64,000 nt of DNA from Bacillus sp. REN16. Lineage in GTDB: Bacteria; Bacillota; Bacilli; Bacillales; Bacillaceae_L. Positions 1-8,255 of this stretch are shown one piece after another. The stretch covers positions 1 to 64,000 of the forward strand of contig NZ_JAJFZK010000012.1 of assembly GCF_020731355.1 (NCBI RefSeq). The letters run 5' to 3'. The translations under genes and the position numbers were made by a program. Each line of letters opens with the position of its first letter. The stretch's first letter is position 1. The notes under the pieces were generated by a model, which saw only the letters and a program-made list of their open reading frames with translations, ran no database searches and was not told the origin of the DNA.

Positions 1-38
1 ATACCTATTATTTCTTGCCTTGCGAAGATTGTCGAATA

Positions 39-1049
39 TTACTTACACAAGATTTTACGCAGACCCACTTGTACACCATGATCGATTTCAAATCCAAGAT
101 CTTGAAGCATTTTGTGGTCAGCCGAGCTCTTTTGACCAGCAGTTGTGAGATAATCCCCTACAAAGATTGAGTTTGCTGCATAAAGCCCAAGTGGTTGAAG
201 ACTGCGAAGATTCACTTCCCTTCCACCTGAAATACGAATTTCTTTAGTCGGATTTATATAGCGCATTAAACACAACACCTTTAGACAATATCTAGGACTC
301 AGTTCGTCTGTTCCTTCTAAAGGGGTTCCAACAATGGCATGTAGAAAATTTACTGGAATAGAATCGGCATCTATAACTCGTAAGCTTTTTGCCATGTCCA
401 CAACGTCTTGCTTTGATTCTCTCATCCCCACTATTACCCCTGAACAAGGTGAGATTCCATGCTCCTTTATTGTTTCCAACGTATTAACCCGATCTTGGTA
501 TGTATGAGACGTTGTGATAGAACCGTGATGGTTTTCAGATGTATTAATATTATGGTTATACCGATCTACACCTGCTTCTTTTAACTTTTTAGCCTGATCA
601 AATTTTAATATTCCTAGGCATGCACAAACCTTTAAATCATATTTTTCTTTAATTTCCTTTACAGCAGACACCACCTGGTCCACTTCTTTGTTACTAGGTC
701 CACGACCACTCGCAACAATACAGTAGGTACCCACTTTTAATTGATTGGCTTTTTCTGCCCCTTTCAAAATTTCCTCCTTGTCCATCATTCGATATTTTTC
801 AATGGGTGCAGTTGATATACTAGATTGGGAGCAATACCCACAATTTTCAGGACATAGTCCAGACTTTGTATTGATTATCATATTTAGCTTCACTCTATTG
901 CCATAATAATGCTTGCGAATCACATAAGCTCCTTGTAATAATTCCAATATTTCATCATCTGGAGAGTTTAGAACATCTAATGCCTCTTCATTGCCTAATT
1001 CATACCCATCTATGACTTTTTGTGCTAATTCCTTCCATGCACACATCAT
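39..1049 (-). CDS. bioB: Biotin synthase BioB
   Basis: Radical SAM enzyme that inserts sulfur into dethiobiotin, the last step of biotin synthesis. The radical SAM cluster motif CPENCGYCSQS is at about residues 66-76 (CxxxCxxC), followed by the conserved YCIVASGRGP and YNHNINTSE segments and a C-terminal YLTTAGQ motif typical of BioB. The length of 336 aa is normal for the family. I start at the ATG at 1049 because GGGAGGAAAT sits directly before it; an in-frame start 12 bases earlier at 1061 lacks that spacing. It lies 63 bp downstream of bioY, probably in one transcript. No other bio gene is in the window, but the operon could continue past the left edge. Confidence 0.95.
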   Translation of the reverse strand: MMCAWKELAQKVIDGYELGNEEALDVLNSPDDEILELLQGAYVIRKHYYGNRVKLNMIINTKSGLCPENCGYCSQSSISTAPIEKYRMMDKEEILKGAEKANQLKVGTYCIVASGRGPSNKEVDQVVSAVKEIKEKYDLKVCACLGILKFDQAKKLKEAGVDRYNHNINTSENHHGSITTSHTYQDRVNTLETIKEHGISPCSGVIVGMRESKQDVVDMAKSLRVIDADSIPVNFLHAIVGTPLEGTDELSPRYCLKVLCLMRYINPTKEIRISGGREVNLRSLQPLGLYAANSIFVGDYLTTAGQKSSADHKMLQDLGFEIDHGVQVGLRKILCK

Positions 1050-1112
1050 ATTTCCTCCCATACACTTTTTTTCAATTTGCTTTACTGACCTTTTAGCTAT
1101 TCTTCTATTAAG

Positions 1113-1709
1113 TTAAGCAGTTCTTCTTAAACTCTTAAAGTAATCACGACTAACGAGTGACCTTTCAAAGCGATAAGCAAATATCCCTGCCCCAATTGAA
1201 AGTACAATATCCTTTGGTAACGGGACAATCATCCATAACCATGCTATTGAATACGTAAATCCTTCTGGTGCTGAAGCCCATAGTTTATAAGCAAAATACA
1301 TCCAGTTCGTTCCGAAAATGTAATTTAAAGACATCCCGATTAGCGATGCAATGATGTATATATGTAATGCCCTTTTCTTTTCGATGATTTTTCCTGTTAT
1401 ATATGCCGTGAATATAAATGAAATGATAAAACCAAATGTTGGGCTAAATAAGTGAGCAAACCCACCGCTAAATTTTGCAAATACTGGAACCCCTACTAAG
1501 CCTACAAATGCATAGACACACATACTTATCGCGCCAATTCTGCTTCCTAAAATCGCACCTGCTAATATAGCAAAAAAGGTTTGCAACGTAATCGGAACCC
1601 CGCCTACAACCATAAATGGCGCAATTGATGTAATATTCGCACCGATTGCCATTAATGCAACAAACATTCCGACTAAACTGATTTCAATAGTCGATAATTT
1701 CCGTTTCAT
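1113..1709 (-). CDS. bioY: Biotin transporter substrate-binding subunit BioY
   Basis: S component of an energy-coupling-factor biotin transporter in the cytoplasmic membrane. It has about six hydrophobic segments in 198 aa, the BioY-typical GGVPITLQTFFAILAGAILG segment at about residues 36-55, and a further glycine-rich YAFVGLVGVPVF segment. A strong ribosome binding site (GGAGGAGG) precedes the ATG. First gene of the bioY-bioB unit; a BirA-like operator lies about 60 bp upstream. ECF ATPase subunits are not nearby, which is usual because they are shared. In B. subtilis the bioY paralogue yhfU lies close to yhfW, as here. Confidence 0.93.
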   Translation of the reverse strand: MKRKLSTIEISLVGMFVALMAIGANITSIAPFMVVGGVPITLQTFFAILAGAILGSRIGAISMCVYAFVGLVGVPVFAKFSGGFAHLFSPTFGFIISFIFTAYITGKIIEKKRALHIYIIASLIGMSLNYIFGTNWMYFAYKLWASAPEGFTYSIAWLWMIVPLPKDIVLSIGAGIFAYRFERSLVSRDYFKSLRRTA

Positions 1710-1747
1710 TCCCTATACCTCCTCCTTCTACAAGAAACTATAAAATT

Positions 1748-1800
1748 AGAATAAAGGGTTTGTTCAATATATGTCAACCTGTTTTTTATTTCGGTTGACA
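1748..1800 (-). promoter_or_regulatory. BirA-type biotin operator overlapping the bioY promoter
   Basis: A perfect 8-bp inverted repeat, TGTCAACC (1772-1779) and GGTTGACA (1793-1800), separated by 13 bp, resembles the Gram-positive BirA operator. Read on the minus strand, the bioY-proximal arm contains TTGACA, a perfect -35 hexamer, followed after about 18 bp by TATTCT as a possible -10. Bound BirA would block this -35. Arms and hexamer are seen directly; the regulator is inferred from the downstream genes. Confidence 0.85.
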
Positions 1801-1871
1801 ATTATTTTAAGAATAAAGGAGTCTCCGGCACGAAAGTAAACATGAGGATTCTCTTATTTAAAAACATAAAA

Positions 1872-1904
1872 GCACTGTTCTTTTGTTGAACAGTGCCGAT
1901 TTTT
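1872..1904. terminator. Bidirectional terminator downstream of yhfW
   Basis: Nine-base arms GCACTGTTC (1872-1880) and GAACAGTGC (1888-1896) with a 7-base loop. T-rich tracts occur on both strands, so it can end yhfW on the minus strand. Confidence 0.8.
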
Positions 1905-3470
1905 TTAATACCCGGAATCTTCTGATGTGAGGTTATCCAGCATTGTATAATCGTATTGCTGCAATGGCTTTTCTGCTGGACCTTCCAGAACCTCACCTGT
2001 ATAGGAGAATCTGGATCCATGGCAAGGGCAGTCCCATGATTTTTCACCATTGTTCCAATGGACTTCACAGCCTACATGGGTACATGTTGTGTCAACGACG
2101 TAAAGCTTGCCGTTCTCATCCTTATAAGCGCCTTTTCGATGACCATCAATCGAAATAACCGCACCTTCTCCATTCGGAATGTCACCCACATTTTTTTCTG
2201 GTATTTCCATTTTCCCTTGAATTAAATGCTTAACAACCTTTGCATTGTTGACAAAGAAATTTTTCAGCGAAGGGTGTGGATTGAATCGTGCAGGAGAATA
2301 TATGTCACGATAGCGGTTATTTCTTTTCAGAATAATATCTCTAAATAGCAAAGCAGCAGCTGTGCCATTCGTCATTCCCCATTTTCGGAATCCAGTTGCG
2401 ACTAAAATATTTGGTTCTCCAGTTGTAAGTTCCCCGATATATGGGATTTTGTCCAATGTTTGAAGGTCTTGTGTAGACCAACGATATTGAATATCCTTTA
2501 CATCAAATATCTGTTCTCCAAATGTACCTAGTGCATTATATTCTTCTAACGTGTCGTTTCTTTCGCCCGTTTGATGACTGCCACCTACAACTAAAACATA
2601 TTCTTCACCATTATTTATCGTTGAACGTAATGAACGCGTTGGCTTATCTGCACTTATATACATCCCGCCTGGAAAACTTTCCTTTGTTTTTGCCGCAACT
2701 ATGTATGAACGTGTCGCTTTCATTCTTGCAGAATATAGGCCAGTCCCCTCATAGAATGGAAAATGGGAACAAGCAAGGACGAAACCGGCCTTAACCCGTT
2801 TATTTTCGCGTGTAAGTACTGTCGGCTTCTCACCTGTTTCAATATTCACTGCAACCGTATGTTCATAAATGAGTCCACCTTTTTCTTTAATAATTTTTAC
2901 AAGATGCGCTAGATACTTTACTGGATGGAACTGAGCTTGATTTTTCATAACAAGTGCGTTTTTAATATCAATTTTAAAAGGAATACTGTCGACCAGTCCC
3001 CCATCAATTCCTATTTTTTGATAGGCCTGCGCTTCTTTTTCAAGCTTTTGTTTGTATTCGTCTGTTGTGGAGTAGATGATTGCGTCTTGTTGGCTAAAAT
3101 CACAATCTATCTGATGCTCCTCCACTGTTTGTTGGACAAATTTGATTGCATCTGTATTTGCTTCGTAGTAAAGCCTAGCGGTGCTCTTTCCGAAATTTGT
3201 GATGAATTCATCATAAATGAGATCATGCTGTGCAGTCACCTTAGCAGTTGTGTGCCCTGTTGTCCCATTGAGTAATTGATCTGCCTCTAATACCGCAACC
3301 TTTAGCCCTTCGTTTACTAATACGTAAGCGGAAGTAAGTCCTGTAATCCCCCCACCTACAATCGCCACATCTACCTCAAGATCTTCTTCAAGTGGGGAAA
3401 ATGATGGAATGTCGACATCGACTCGCCACAATGGCTCAGGTGATTCTGGAAGTTTTTTCTCATTTGCCAC
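1905..3470 (-). CDS. yhfW: FAD-dependent oxidoreductase with C-terminal Rieske domain (YhfW-like)
   Basis: Two-domain redox protein of 521 aa. The N-terminal two thirds is a DadA/glycine-oxidase type FAD fold, beginning with the dinucleotide motif VAIVGGGITGLTSAYVL at about residue 35. The C-terminal ~85 residues form a Rieske [2Fe-2S] domain with CTHVGC and CPCHGSRF (C-x-H and C-x2-H ligands). This fusion is characteristic of B. subtilis YhfW, whose substrate is unknown. The start is GTG at 3470 behind GAGGG. It is transcribed alone, with its own terminator. The fusion suggests electron transfer from the flavin to the Rieske cluster, but no partner is encoded nearby. Confidence 0.85.
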   Translation of the reverse strand: MANEKKLPESPEPLWRVDVDIPSFSPLEEDLEVDVAIVGGGITGLTSAYVLVNEGLKVAVLEADQLLNGTTGHTTAKVTAQHDLIYDEFITNFGKSTARLYYEANTDAIKFVQQTVEEHQIDCDFSQQDAIIYSTTDEYKQKLEKEAQAYQKIGIDGGLVDSIPFKIDIKNALVMKNQAQFHPVKYLAHLVKIIKEKGGLIYEHTVAVNIETGEKPTVLTRENKRVKAGFVLACSHFPFYEGTGLYSARMKATRSYIVAAKTKESFPGGMYISADKPTRSLRSTINNGEEYVLVVGGSHQTGERNDTLEEYNALGTFGEQIFDVKDIQYRWSTQDLQTLDKIPYIGELTTGEPNILVATGFRKWGMTNGTAAALLFRDIILKRNNRYRDIYSPARFNPHPSLKNFFVNNAKVVKHLIQGKMEIPEKNVGDIPNGEGAVISIDGHRKGAYKDENGKLYVVDTTCTHVGCEVHWNNGEKSWDCPCHGSRFSYTGEVLEGPAEKPLQQYDYTMLDNLTSEDSGY

Positions 3471-3573
3471 AATAAACCCTCATTTCCTAAATAAGTAATT
3501 TTGCCATTAGGTTTTCCAGTAATTTGGGTATCATACATGGGTGGGAATAGATTAAAAAAGAGAGCCGTTTAGT

Positions 3574-3696
3574 TATGAAGGACTTTCCCGGCACAACTCG
3601 GCTCCGTTCGGGACTTCATCGGGCTTATGAAGGACTTTCCGGGCTCATCCCAGCTACGTTCGGGACTTCATCGATATTATGAAAGACTTTCCGGGC
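3574..3696. repeat. 52-bp tandem repeat, about 2.4 copies
   Basis: Units begin at 3574, 3626 and 3678, an exact 52-bp period. Each starts TATGAAGGACTTTCC and the two complete units end CGTTCGGGACTTCATCG. Within a unit ATGAAG...TCCCG and CGGGACTTCAT are imperfect inverted repeats, so each can fold. The third unit is truncated and runs into the 3' end of the neighbouring gene remnant. Confidence 0.85.
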
Positions 3697-3947
3697 CTCA
3701 ATTGATCCCTTAATTCCTTCAAACGCCATTTATATTCCACGCGATTTTCTTTGTTGACGCTTAGTTTTTCCCATTCTTTCAGGGCTGTTTTTACTTCTTC
3801 GTAATTCATCGCCCATTCCTCCGATTCATCAAGAATTTCAGTATCAACCGTTTCCTTTTGATTGCCTGCTGCTGTTAACAATAATAGCCAAGGAACAGCT
3901 TTTGTATCCGTATTCCAACGCCGGCGATATTTCTTCCATATTTTCTG
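3654..3947 (-). pseudogene. Remnant of a larger gene, possibly the C-terminus of an Rpn/YhgA-type nuclease
   Basis: The reading frame is open from after a TAG near 3948 down to 3654 but has no convincing start or ribosome binding site; only an internal TTG at 3881 allows a 75-aa product. The segment NYEEVKTALKEWEKLS followed by YKWRLKELRDQL resembles the C-terminal helix pair of Rpn (recombination-promoting nuclease/putative transposase) proteins, preceded by a WLLLLTAAG stretch as in that family. The last residues are encoded by the tandem repeat. I infer a decayed 3' fragment. The family call is tentative; it could be an unrelated small gene. Confidence 0.4.
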
Positions 3948-4049
3948 CTAAAATCCTCTTTTTCCTTTAAAAAATTCACAAGAACTGCCCTTCGAATGCT
4001 TTTCAAATTTAATGGAAAAACTAAAGTGAATCATAAAGGGGGGTTTCTT

Positions 4050-4703
4050 ATGTCTACAAGCTTTTATCCGAAAGAAAATATTAAACATTTTGCGAAAATC
4101 AGGGATCTTGCGCCAGAACAGTTAGCGGCTTATAATGCGTTCGGTAAGACAGCCATGCAAGAAGGAGCCTTATCAAAGAAGGAGAAGGAAATTATTGCGG
4201 TTGCGATTGCACATGTTACGGAGTGCCCTTATTGCATTGATGCACATACAAAGGGTGCGAAAAAAGCTGGTGCATCCTTAGAAGAGTTAACCGAAGCGGT
4301 ATTTGTTGTAGCTGCTGTTGAAGCCGGTGGTGCTGTTACACACAGCACACATGTACATAATGCAAATAATCAAGATGCTTCCGATACACTATATACACGC
4401 TCAAATTTAAATCATCTCGGTCAATTAGGAAAGTTTGCTCCAAATGGTTTCAAAGCGTATGGAGCATTTAGTGCTACCGCAACAAAAGAAGGTAATTTAA
4501 GTAGTAAATTTAAAGAAATCATTGCCGTGGCTGTTGCAAATGCTACTCAATGTCCATATTGTATCGATGTTCATTCAAAAAATGCTATAAAACTTGGGGC
4601 AACAGGTGAAGAGCTTGCTGACGCAATTCTGGTAACTGCTGCACTCCGGGCTGGCGGTGCCTACGCACATATCGCAAATCTTATACAAAGCTACGAAGAA
4701 TAA
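4050..4703 (+). CDS. Two-domain AhpD-like/carboxymuconolactone decarboxylase family protein
   Basis: A tandem duplication of the AhpD/CMD fold in one 217-aa chain. Domain 1 has the redox motif ECPYCIDAHTKGA with Cys59 and Cys62, domain 2 has QCPYCIDVHSKNA with Cys168 and Cys171; each is followed by the conserved His. Both halves also share the phrase (K)EIIAVA(I/V)A. CxxC-H AhpD proteins are alkylhydroperoxidase-like thiol reductants, so a peroxide or organic hydroperoxide role is likely but untested. The start at 4050 follows AAAGGGGGG; an upstream in-frame ATG at 3996 lacks a ribosome site. Single gene with its own terminator. Confidence 0.8.
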   Translation: MSTSFYPKENIKHFAKIRDLAPEQLAAYNAFGKTAMQEGALSKKEKEIIAVAIAHVTECPYCIDAHTKGAKKAGASLEELTEAVFVVAAVEAGGAVTHSTHVHNANNQDASDTLYTRSNLNHLGQLGKFAPNGFKAYGAFSATATKEGNLSSKFKEIIAVAVANATQCPYCIDVHSKNAIKLGATGEELADAILVTAALRAGGAYAHIANLIQSYEE

Positions 4704-4715
4704 GGTTATTAAATT

Positions 4716-4738
4716 CCCCAGTTCCTTGGGGTTTTTTT
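4716..4738 (+). terminator. Terminator of the AhpD-like gene
   Basis: CCCCA (4716-4720) pairs with TGGGG (4727-4731), followed by seven T. Confidence 0.75.
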
Positions 4739-4746
4739 AAACCAAG

Positions 4747-4773
4747 AAAAATCACCTACCCCAAGGGCAGGTG
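4747..4773 (-). terminator. Terminator of the sigma/ABC operon
   Basis: CACCT-A-CCC pairs with GGG-C-AGGTG (4753-4773), with a T run on the minus strand. It sits just after the permease stop. Confidence 0.75.
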
Positions 4774-4780
4774 CTTACAT

Positions 4781-5877
4781 TCAAGACGTTACTTCTTTAT
4801 TTTTCACAACGATTGACGTTAGCAATGGAACCGCAATGATCACAACTATCATCACAACGAATGCAACGATTGAGTAAAGTACTGGGAGTCCAAAGAAATT
4901 TATCGTTTTAAAACCATCAAAGAATCGTTCAACATTCATGTAGAATAGGAAGGAAAATTGGAATATATCCCTCAACCAATTCGGTAGTTGAAGTGCTTCT
5001 ACAAGGAAATATGGAACTGCCAAAATTGCGCCATTAATCACGAGGGAAACCAACGCATTTTTACATAAGACAGATATCAGCACAATCATGATTGCAAAGC
5101 TGCATGCACCTAGCAAATGAAATCCAAGCTGAATAAAATGGTACTCTAGCATCGTAAAGCTATATGGTGAAAAATAGTATTTAAATGCATATTGATTGAC
5201 GTATCCCAGCCACCATTACCATACTGTTGGAAATTCCAAGCGAGGTTGAATAACTCCCACCCAATCACAACCATAACTGTGTAAATTAATGCAGCGACTA
5301 TTTTTGCTCGCAGTAGTGTACCTCTACCCTTTTTGGCACTAAAAATATAGTTATCTACCCCACTGCTGTACTCTTGTGTGTATATGGTAGACAGGCCCAC
5401 TAGCAGCATAGCCCCGGTAATCAGAATCGAGAAGAAACTCGCATAATCAATAATTTCTTGTGGTGCTTTGTTATAGGCAAAAGTCGATGTATCGATTCCC
5501 TTTAGCATTTCTGCTTCAAGTTCACTATTATATTTAGTTTCTCCTGCAAGCTCTTTGATTTTTTCATGAGCATTGGTTTCAATTTGATGGCCATAGGCAA
5601 TGGTTTCATACACCCCCATCAAAGTCGATTCTTCATCAGACCAAAATTGTCCCTCTTCCATACTCTCAAATTTCTTATTGAATTCTTCATTTCCCTTGGC
5701 AGCAAGCTCGAGCTTTTCCTCTGTAATCGTCCCTTCCCAACTCTTATATAAAGCTCTTTCTTGATCGGCCCCAGAATAGTAGGTAAATCCCGTAGAGAAA
5801 ACGATCAACAGAAGGAACACAATATACACCATTCTCTGTTTAAAAATTTTATATAACTCAAATTTCAAAAGCTCCAT
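4781..5877 (-). pseudogene. ABC-2 type permease, disrupted by a single-base frameshift
   Basis: Membrane subunit of the ABC transporter encoded by the preceding gene, about 363 residues if repaired. The first frame (5877 to 5146) gives an N-terminal TM segment (MELLKFELYKIFKQRMVYIVF), a ~110-aa extracytoplasmic loop and two or three TM segments, then ends abruptly in unrelated residues. The second frame (through 4781) gives the remaining TM segments, including LLGACSFAIMIVLISVL. Reading the second frame upstream gives YVNQYAFKYYFSPYSFTMLEY, a natural continuation after QQYGNGGW, so the break is at about 5198-5210, next to the C run 5205-5207 (GGG on the coding strand). One base is missing. 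This is either a real inactivating mutation or a homopolymer sequencing error. Confidence 0.8.
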
Positions 5878-6750
5878 TTATGCCACCTCCTCATCAAAGT
5901 AGTAGAGATAAAAATCCTCTAAATTGGGATGTTCATTTACGGCACTTAGATGAGGTTTGATATCACTCAATATACGAAGCTGGAAGCTATCACCGACTCG
6001 TGCGATGTTTCCAACCTTGTAAATCGATTGGAATCTCGTGATTTCAGACTCGTTCTTAACGGTAACTGACCACACCTTATTTGCTATTCCTTTTAATAAT
6101 GCCTGGGGCGATTGCTTTTGAACTAATTTTCCAGCTTTTAAAATCAACACTTCCTTCGCAATGAACTCGATATCCGAGACAATATGTGTGGATAACAGAA
6201 CAATTCGATTTGTTGAGATTTGTGATAAAAGGTTTCGGAACCGGATTCTTTCCTTTGGATCAAGGCCCGCTGTTGGCTCATCGACGATTAAAATTTTCGG
6301 GTCGTTCAACAGAGCCTGTGCAATGCCCACGCGGCGCTTCATTCCACCTGAAAACTTTCCTACTTTTTTCTTTGCATGATCAGTTAGCCCTACCAATTCC
6401 AGTGATTCAGCAACCTTCACCTTAGCCTCTTCCTTCGTTAGTCCCTTTAAGGTTGCAATATATTGGAGAAATTTTTCAGCAGTAAAGTTTTTATAGTGTC
6501 CGACATGCTGGGGCAAATAGCCAATAACATCGCGATACCGGTAATCCAGCAAAGCAATATCTTGACCATCTAGTAAAACTCTACCTGAGCTTGGCTTCAT
6601 CACACTTGCGAGTATCCGCATTAATATCGTCTTCCCTGAGCCATTTGCTCCTAAAATCCCGTATACCCCGGTTGTAAATTCTAAATTTATGGAGTCCAAG
6701 GCATTTTTATCATCAAAGACTTTTGATACATTCTCAATTATTAAATTCAT
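5878..6750 (-). CDS. ABC transporter ATP-binding protein
   Basis: Nucleotide-binding subunit, 290 aa. Walker A GANGSGKT at 34-41, signature FSGGMKRRVG at about 133-142, Walker B ILIVDEPTAGLD at about 153-164, and an H-loop His in LLSTHIVSD. The fold and C-terminal extension resemble drug or lantibiotic-type ABC-2 exporters. Its stop codon abuts the permease ATG and its start overlaps the end of the membrane protein gene by 17 bp, so the set is a tightly coupled operon. With the permease frameshifted, it may have no functional partner in this strain. Confidence 0.85.
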   Translation of the reverse strand: MNLIIENVSKVFDDKNALDSINLEFTTGVYGILGANGSGKTILMRILASVMKPSSGRVLLDGQDIALLDYRYRDVIGYLPQHVGHYKNFTAEKFLQYIATLKGLTKEEAKVKVAESLELVGLTDHAKKKVGKFSGGMKRRVGIAQALLNDPKILIVDEPTAGLDPKERIRFRNLLSQISTNRIVLLSTHIVSDIEFIAKEVLILKAGKLVQKQSPQALLKGIANKVWSVTVKNESEITRFQSIYKVGNIARVGDSFQLRILSDIKPHLSAVNEHPNLEDFYLYYFDEEVA

Positions 6751-7537
6751 ATGAAATACCCCTTTTGTAAATATTTATCATTTTTACAACGATAAAAATG
6801 GTTGCAGCAACTGTCACCAAAATATAAGCTAATGCGGAGATGGTTTCGATTCGTTCAATGACATCTTGTTGTGTAATGGCGATTACAGCAACAGTCCAAA
6901 GGACAAGCCCACCAGTAACGGTATATCCTCCGCGATACTTTGTGGCTACAACTAACATGATGGCCGCAATAACGGTTAGTGGTGAGACCCAAAAGAGAAT
7001 GAATTTTCCAATCATGACCTCAGGTAAAAGAATCGCGAAGCTAATGGTTAAAAATACATTTAGAATGATATTAAACGCTCCTACAACAACCATTCTTGAG
7101 AAAATGATTTCCTGCAAGCTAAATTTGAATGACATTTCTAATTCGGCCATTTCGGTATTCGTACTTTTAAATACCTCAATAAACCCTAGGATCGTTGGAA
7201 GTGGTGCAACATACAGCATCATCACATAGGGATCTATTTTGTAGAAAACAACCGATAATACACCGAGTAGTAAAAATAAAAGATTTAACCCCCAGAACAA
7301 TGCTGAAAAATAAAAGACTTCCCTAGTTGAATGTTGTAGGACATTTGATACACTAGCAACAAGTGTTGCCCATTTACTCTCTTTCGTTGGTACATAAGGT
7401 CTCATCGCATCAATGGTCATCATGATTTCAGATTCATTTGGAAATTCCACATCAAATTCATCAAGTGACATTCCTAATTCCTGTTCCCATTCAAAAATCT
7501 CATCATCGAATTTATCGTTTTGTCCTTTGTTGTTCAT
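6734..7537 (-). CDS. Membrane protein encoded between sigma factor and ABC transporter (possible anti-sigma)
   Basis: 267 aa. The first ~60 residues are acidic and soluble (EIFEWEQELGMSLDEFDVEF), followed by about six hydrophobic segments and a short basic tail. I do not recognise a named family and see no zinc-finger anti-sigma motif. Position directly after an ECF sigma gene, with overlapping ends, is where anti-sigma factors usually sit, so control of the sigma factor is an inference from context. I start at the ATG at 7537 because GAGGTGAGGGAT precedes it; an in-frame GTG lies 9 bases upstream. Confidence 0.6.
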   Translation of the reverse strand: MNNKGQNDKFDDEIFEWEQELGMSLDEFDVEFPNESEIMMTIDAMRPYVPTKESKWATLVASVSNVLQHSTREVFYFSALFWGLNLLFLLLGVLSVVFYKIDPYVMMLYVAPLPTILGFIEVFKSTNTEMAELEMSFKFSLQEIIFSRMVVVGAFNIILNVFLTISFAILLPEVMIGKFILFWVSPLTVIAAIMLVVATKYRGGYTVTGGLVLWTVAVIAITQQDVIERIETISALAYILVTVAATIFIVVKMINIYKRGISYEFNN

Positions 7538-8081
7538 ATCCCTCACCTCTTTCTAATGCTGCTGCAAGTTTTCTAAGGCCTTGCTTCAGCCTTGATTTAA
7601 CAGTCGACATATTCGCTTTCGTGATATCTGCGATCTCCTGGATTTTCATGTCATGATAGTATTTCAGAATCACAGCCTCCCGTTGCATATCCGGTAGGCT
7701 ATTAATCGCAGCCTTCACCAGCTCCCGCGTTTCCTTTCGTTCAAATATGTAGGGAACATTACTGTTTTCGCTTTTGATGGTTTCCTGAAGCTCCGCTTGC
7801 TTCGAGGTCTGCTTGTAATCAACACTTCTCCAGTAATCGCGACAATGATTGACGGCAATTGTGTAGAGCCAGCTTTTAAAGCTTCCTTTATTTGAATACG
7901 ATTTGATTCGCTGCATCATTTTTATAAAAATTTCCTGTGTCAGATCATAGGCCATTTCCTTGTTTCCTACTTTTCGGTAAACAAACGCATAGATGAGTTT
8001 GTAGTACTTCCTTGTTAAAACCTCCATTGCTGCCTGACTACCTTGCAAGATTTCCTCAATTAGTTCCTGATCCTCGGGCAT
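7512..8081 (-). CDS. ECF-type RNA polymerase sigma factor
   Basis: Alternative sigma-70 family factor of about 189 aa. Region 2 is seen as FVYRKVGNKEMAYDLTQEIF and FKSWLYTIAVNHCRDYWR; region 4 is SLPDMQREAVILKYYHDM followed by the helix-turn-helix IQEIADITKANMSTVKSRL. Region 3 is absent, as in group 4 (ECF) factors. The ATG at 8081 follows TTGAGGTGATAAAA and is preferred over the in-frame GTG at 8090. First gene of the operon with the membrane protein and ABC transporter. The inducing signal cannot be read from the sequence. Confidence 0.88.
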   Translation of the reverse strand: MPEDQELIEEILQGSQAAMEVLTRKYYKLIYAFVYRKVGNKEMAYDLTQEIFIKMMQRIKSYSNKGSFKSWLYTIAVNHCRDYWRSVDYKQTSKQAELQETIKSENSNVPYIFERKETRELVKAAINSLPDMQREAVILKYYHDMKIQEIADITKANMSTVKSRLKQGLRKLAAALERGEGYEQQRTKR

Positions 8082-8205
8082 TTTTATCACCTCAATTACT
8101 AAGACGTAAAGATTAAAAAAAGGATTTATTTTATTCTTAAAAAGTTTCTACTTAAATTATCCAATTAGAAATGGATGGTTGCAATGAAGATATTCAGGTT
8201 CATGC

Positions 8206-8237
8206 AAAAAAAAGCACCTCTCCAAATAGAAAGGCGC
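8206..8237 (-). terminator. Terminator downstream of the 103-aa membrane protein gene
   Basis: GCGCCT/AGGTGC arms (8214-8219 and 8232-8237, one G-T pair) followed on the minus strand by eight T. Confidence 0.7.
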
Positions 8238-8255
8238 TAGGGTTCATCTATTTAT

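Noticed and set aside
27-35. TGTCGAA match to a Spo0A box at the left edge
   Set aside because: It is a single 7-bp match downstream of bioB with no adjacent promoter visible; chance is likely.
2522-3275. Long open frames antisense to yhfW
   Set aside because: They lie opposite a well-conserved Rieske/FAD gene, lack ribosome sites and show no protein motifs.
5198-5210. Programmed ribosomal frameshift in the ABC permease
   Set aside because: No X-XXY-YYZ slippery heptamer or following stem was seen, and ABC permeases of this type are not known to need one.
8098-8110. CGTC as the -10 of an autoregulated ECF promoter before the sigma gene
   Set aside because: No GAAAC-like -35 is at the right distance; the nearest lies about 37 bp away.
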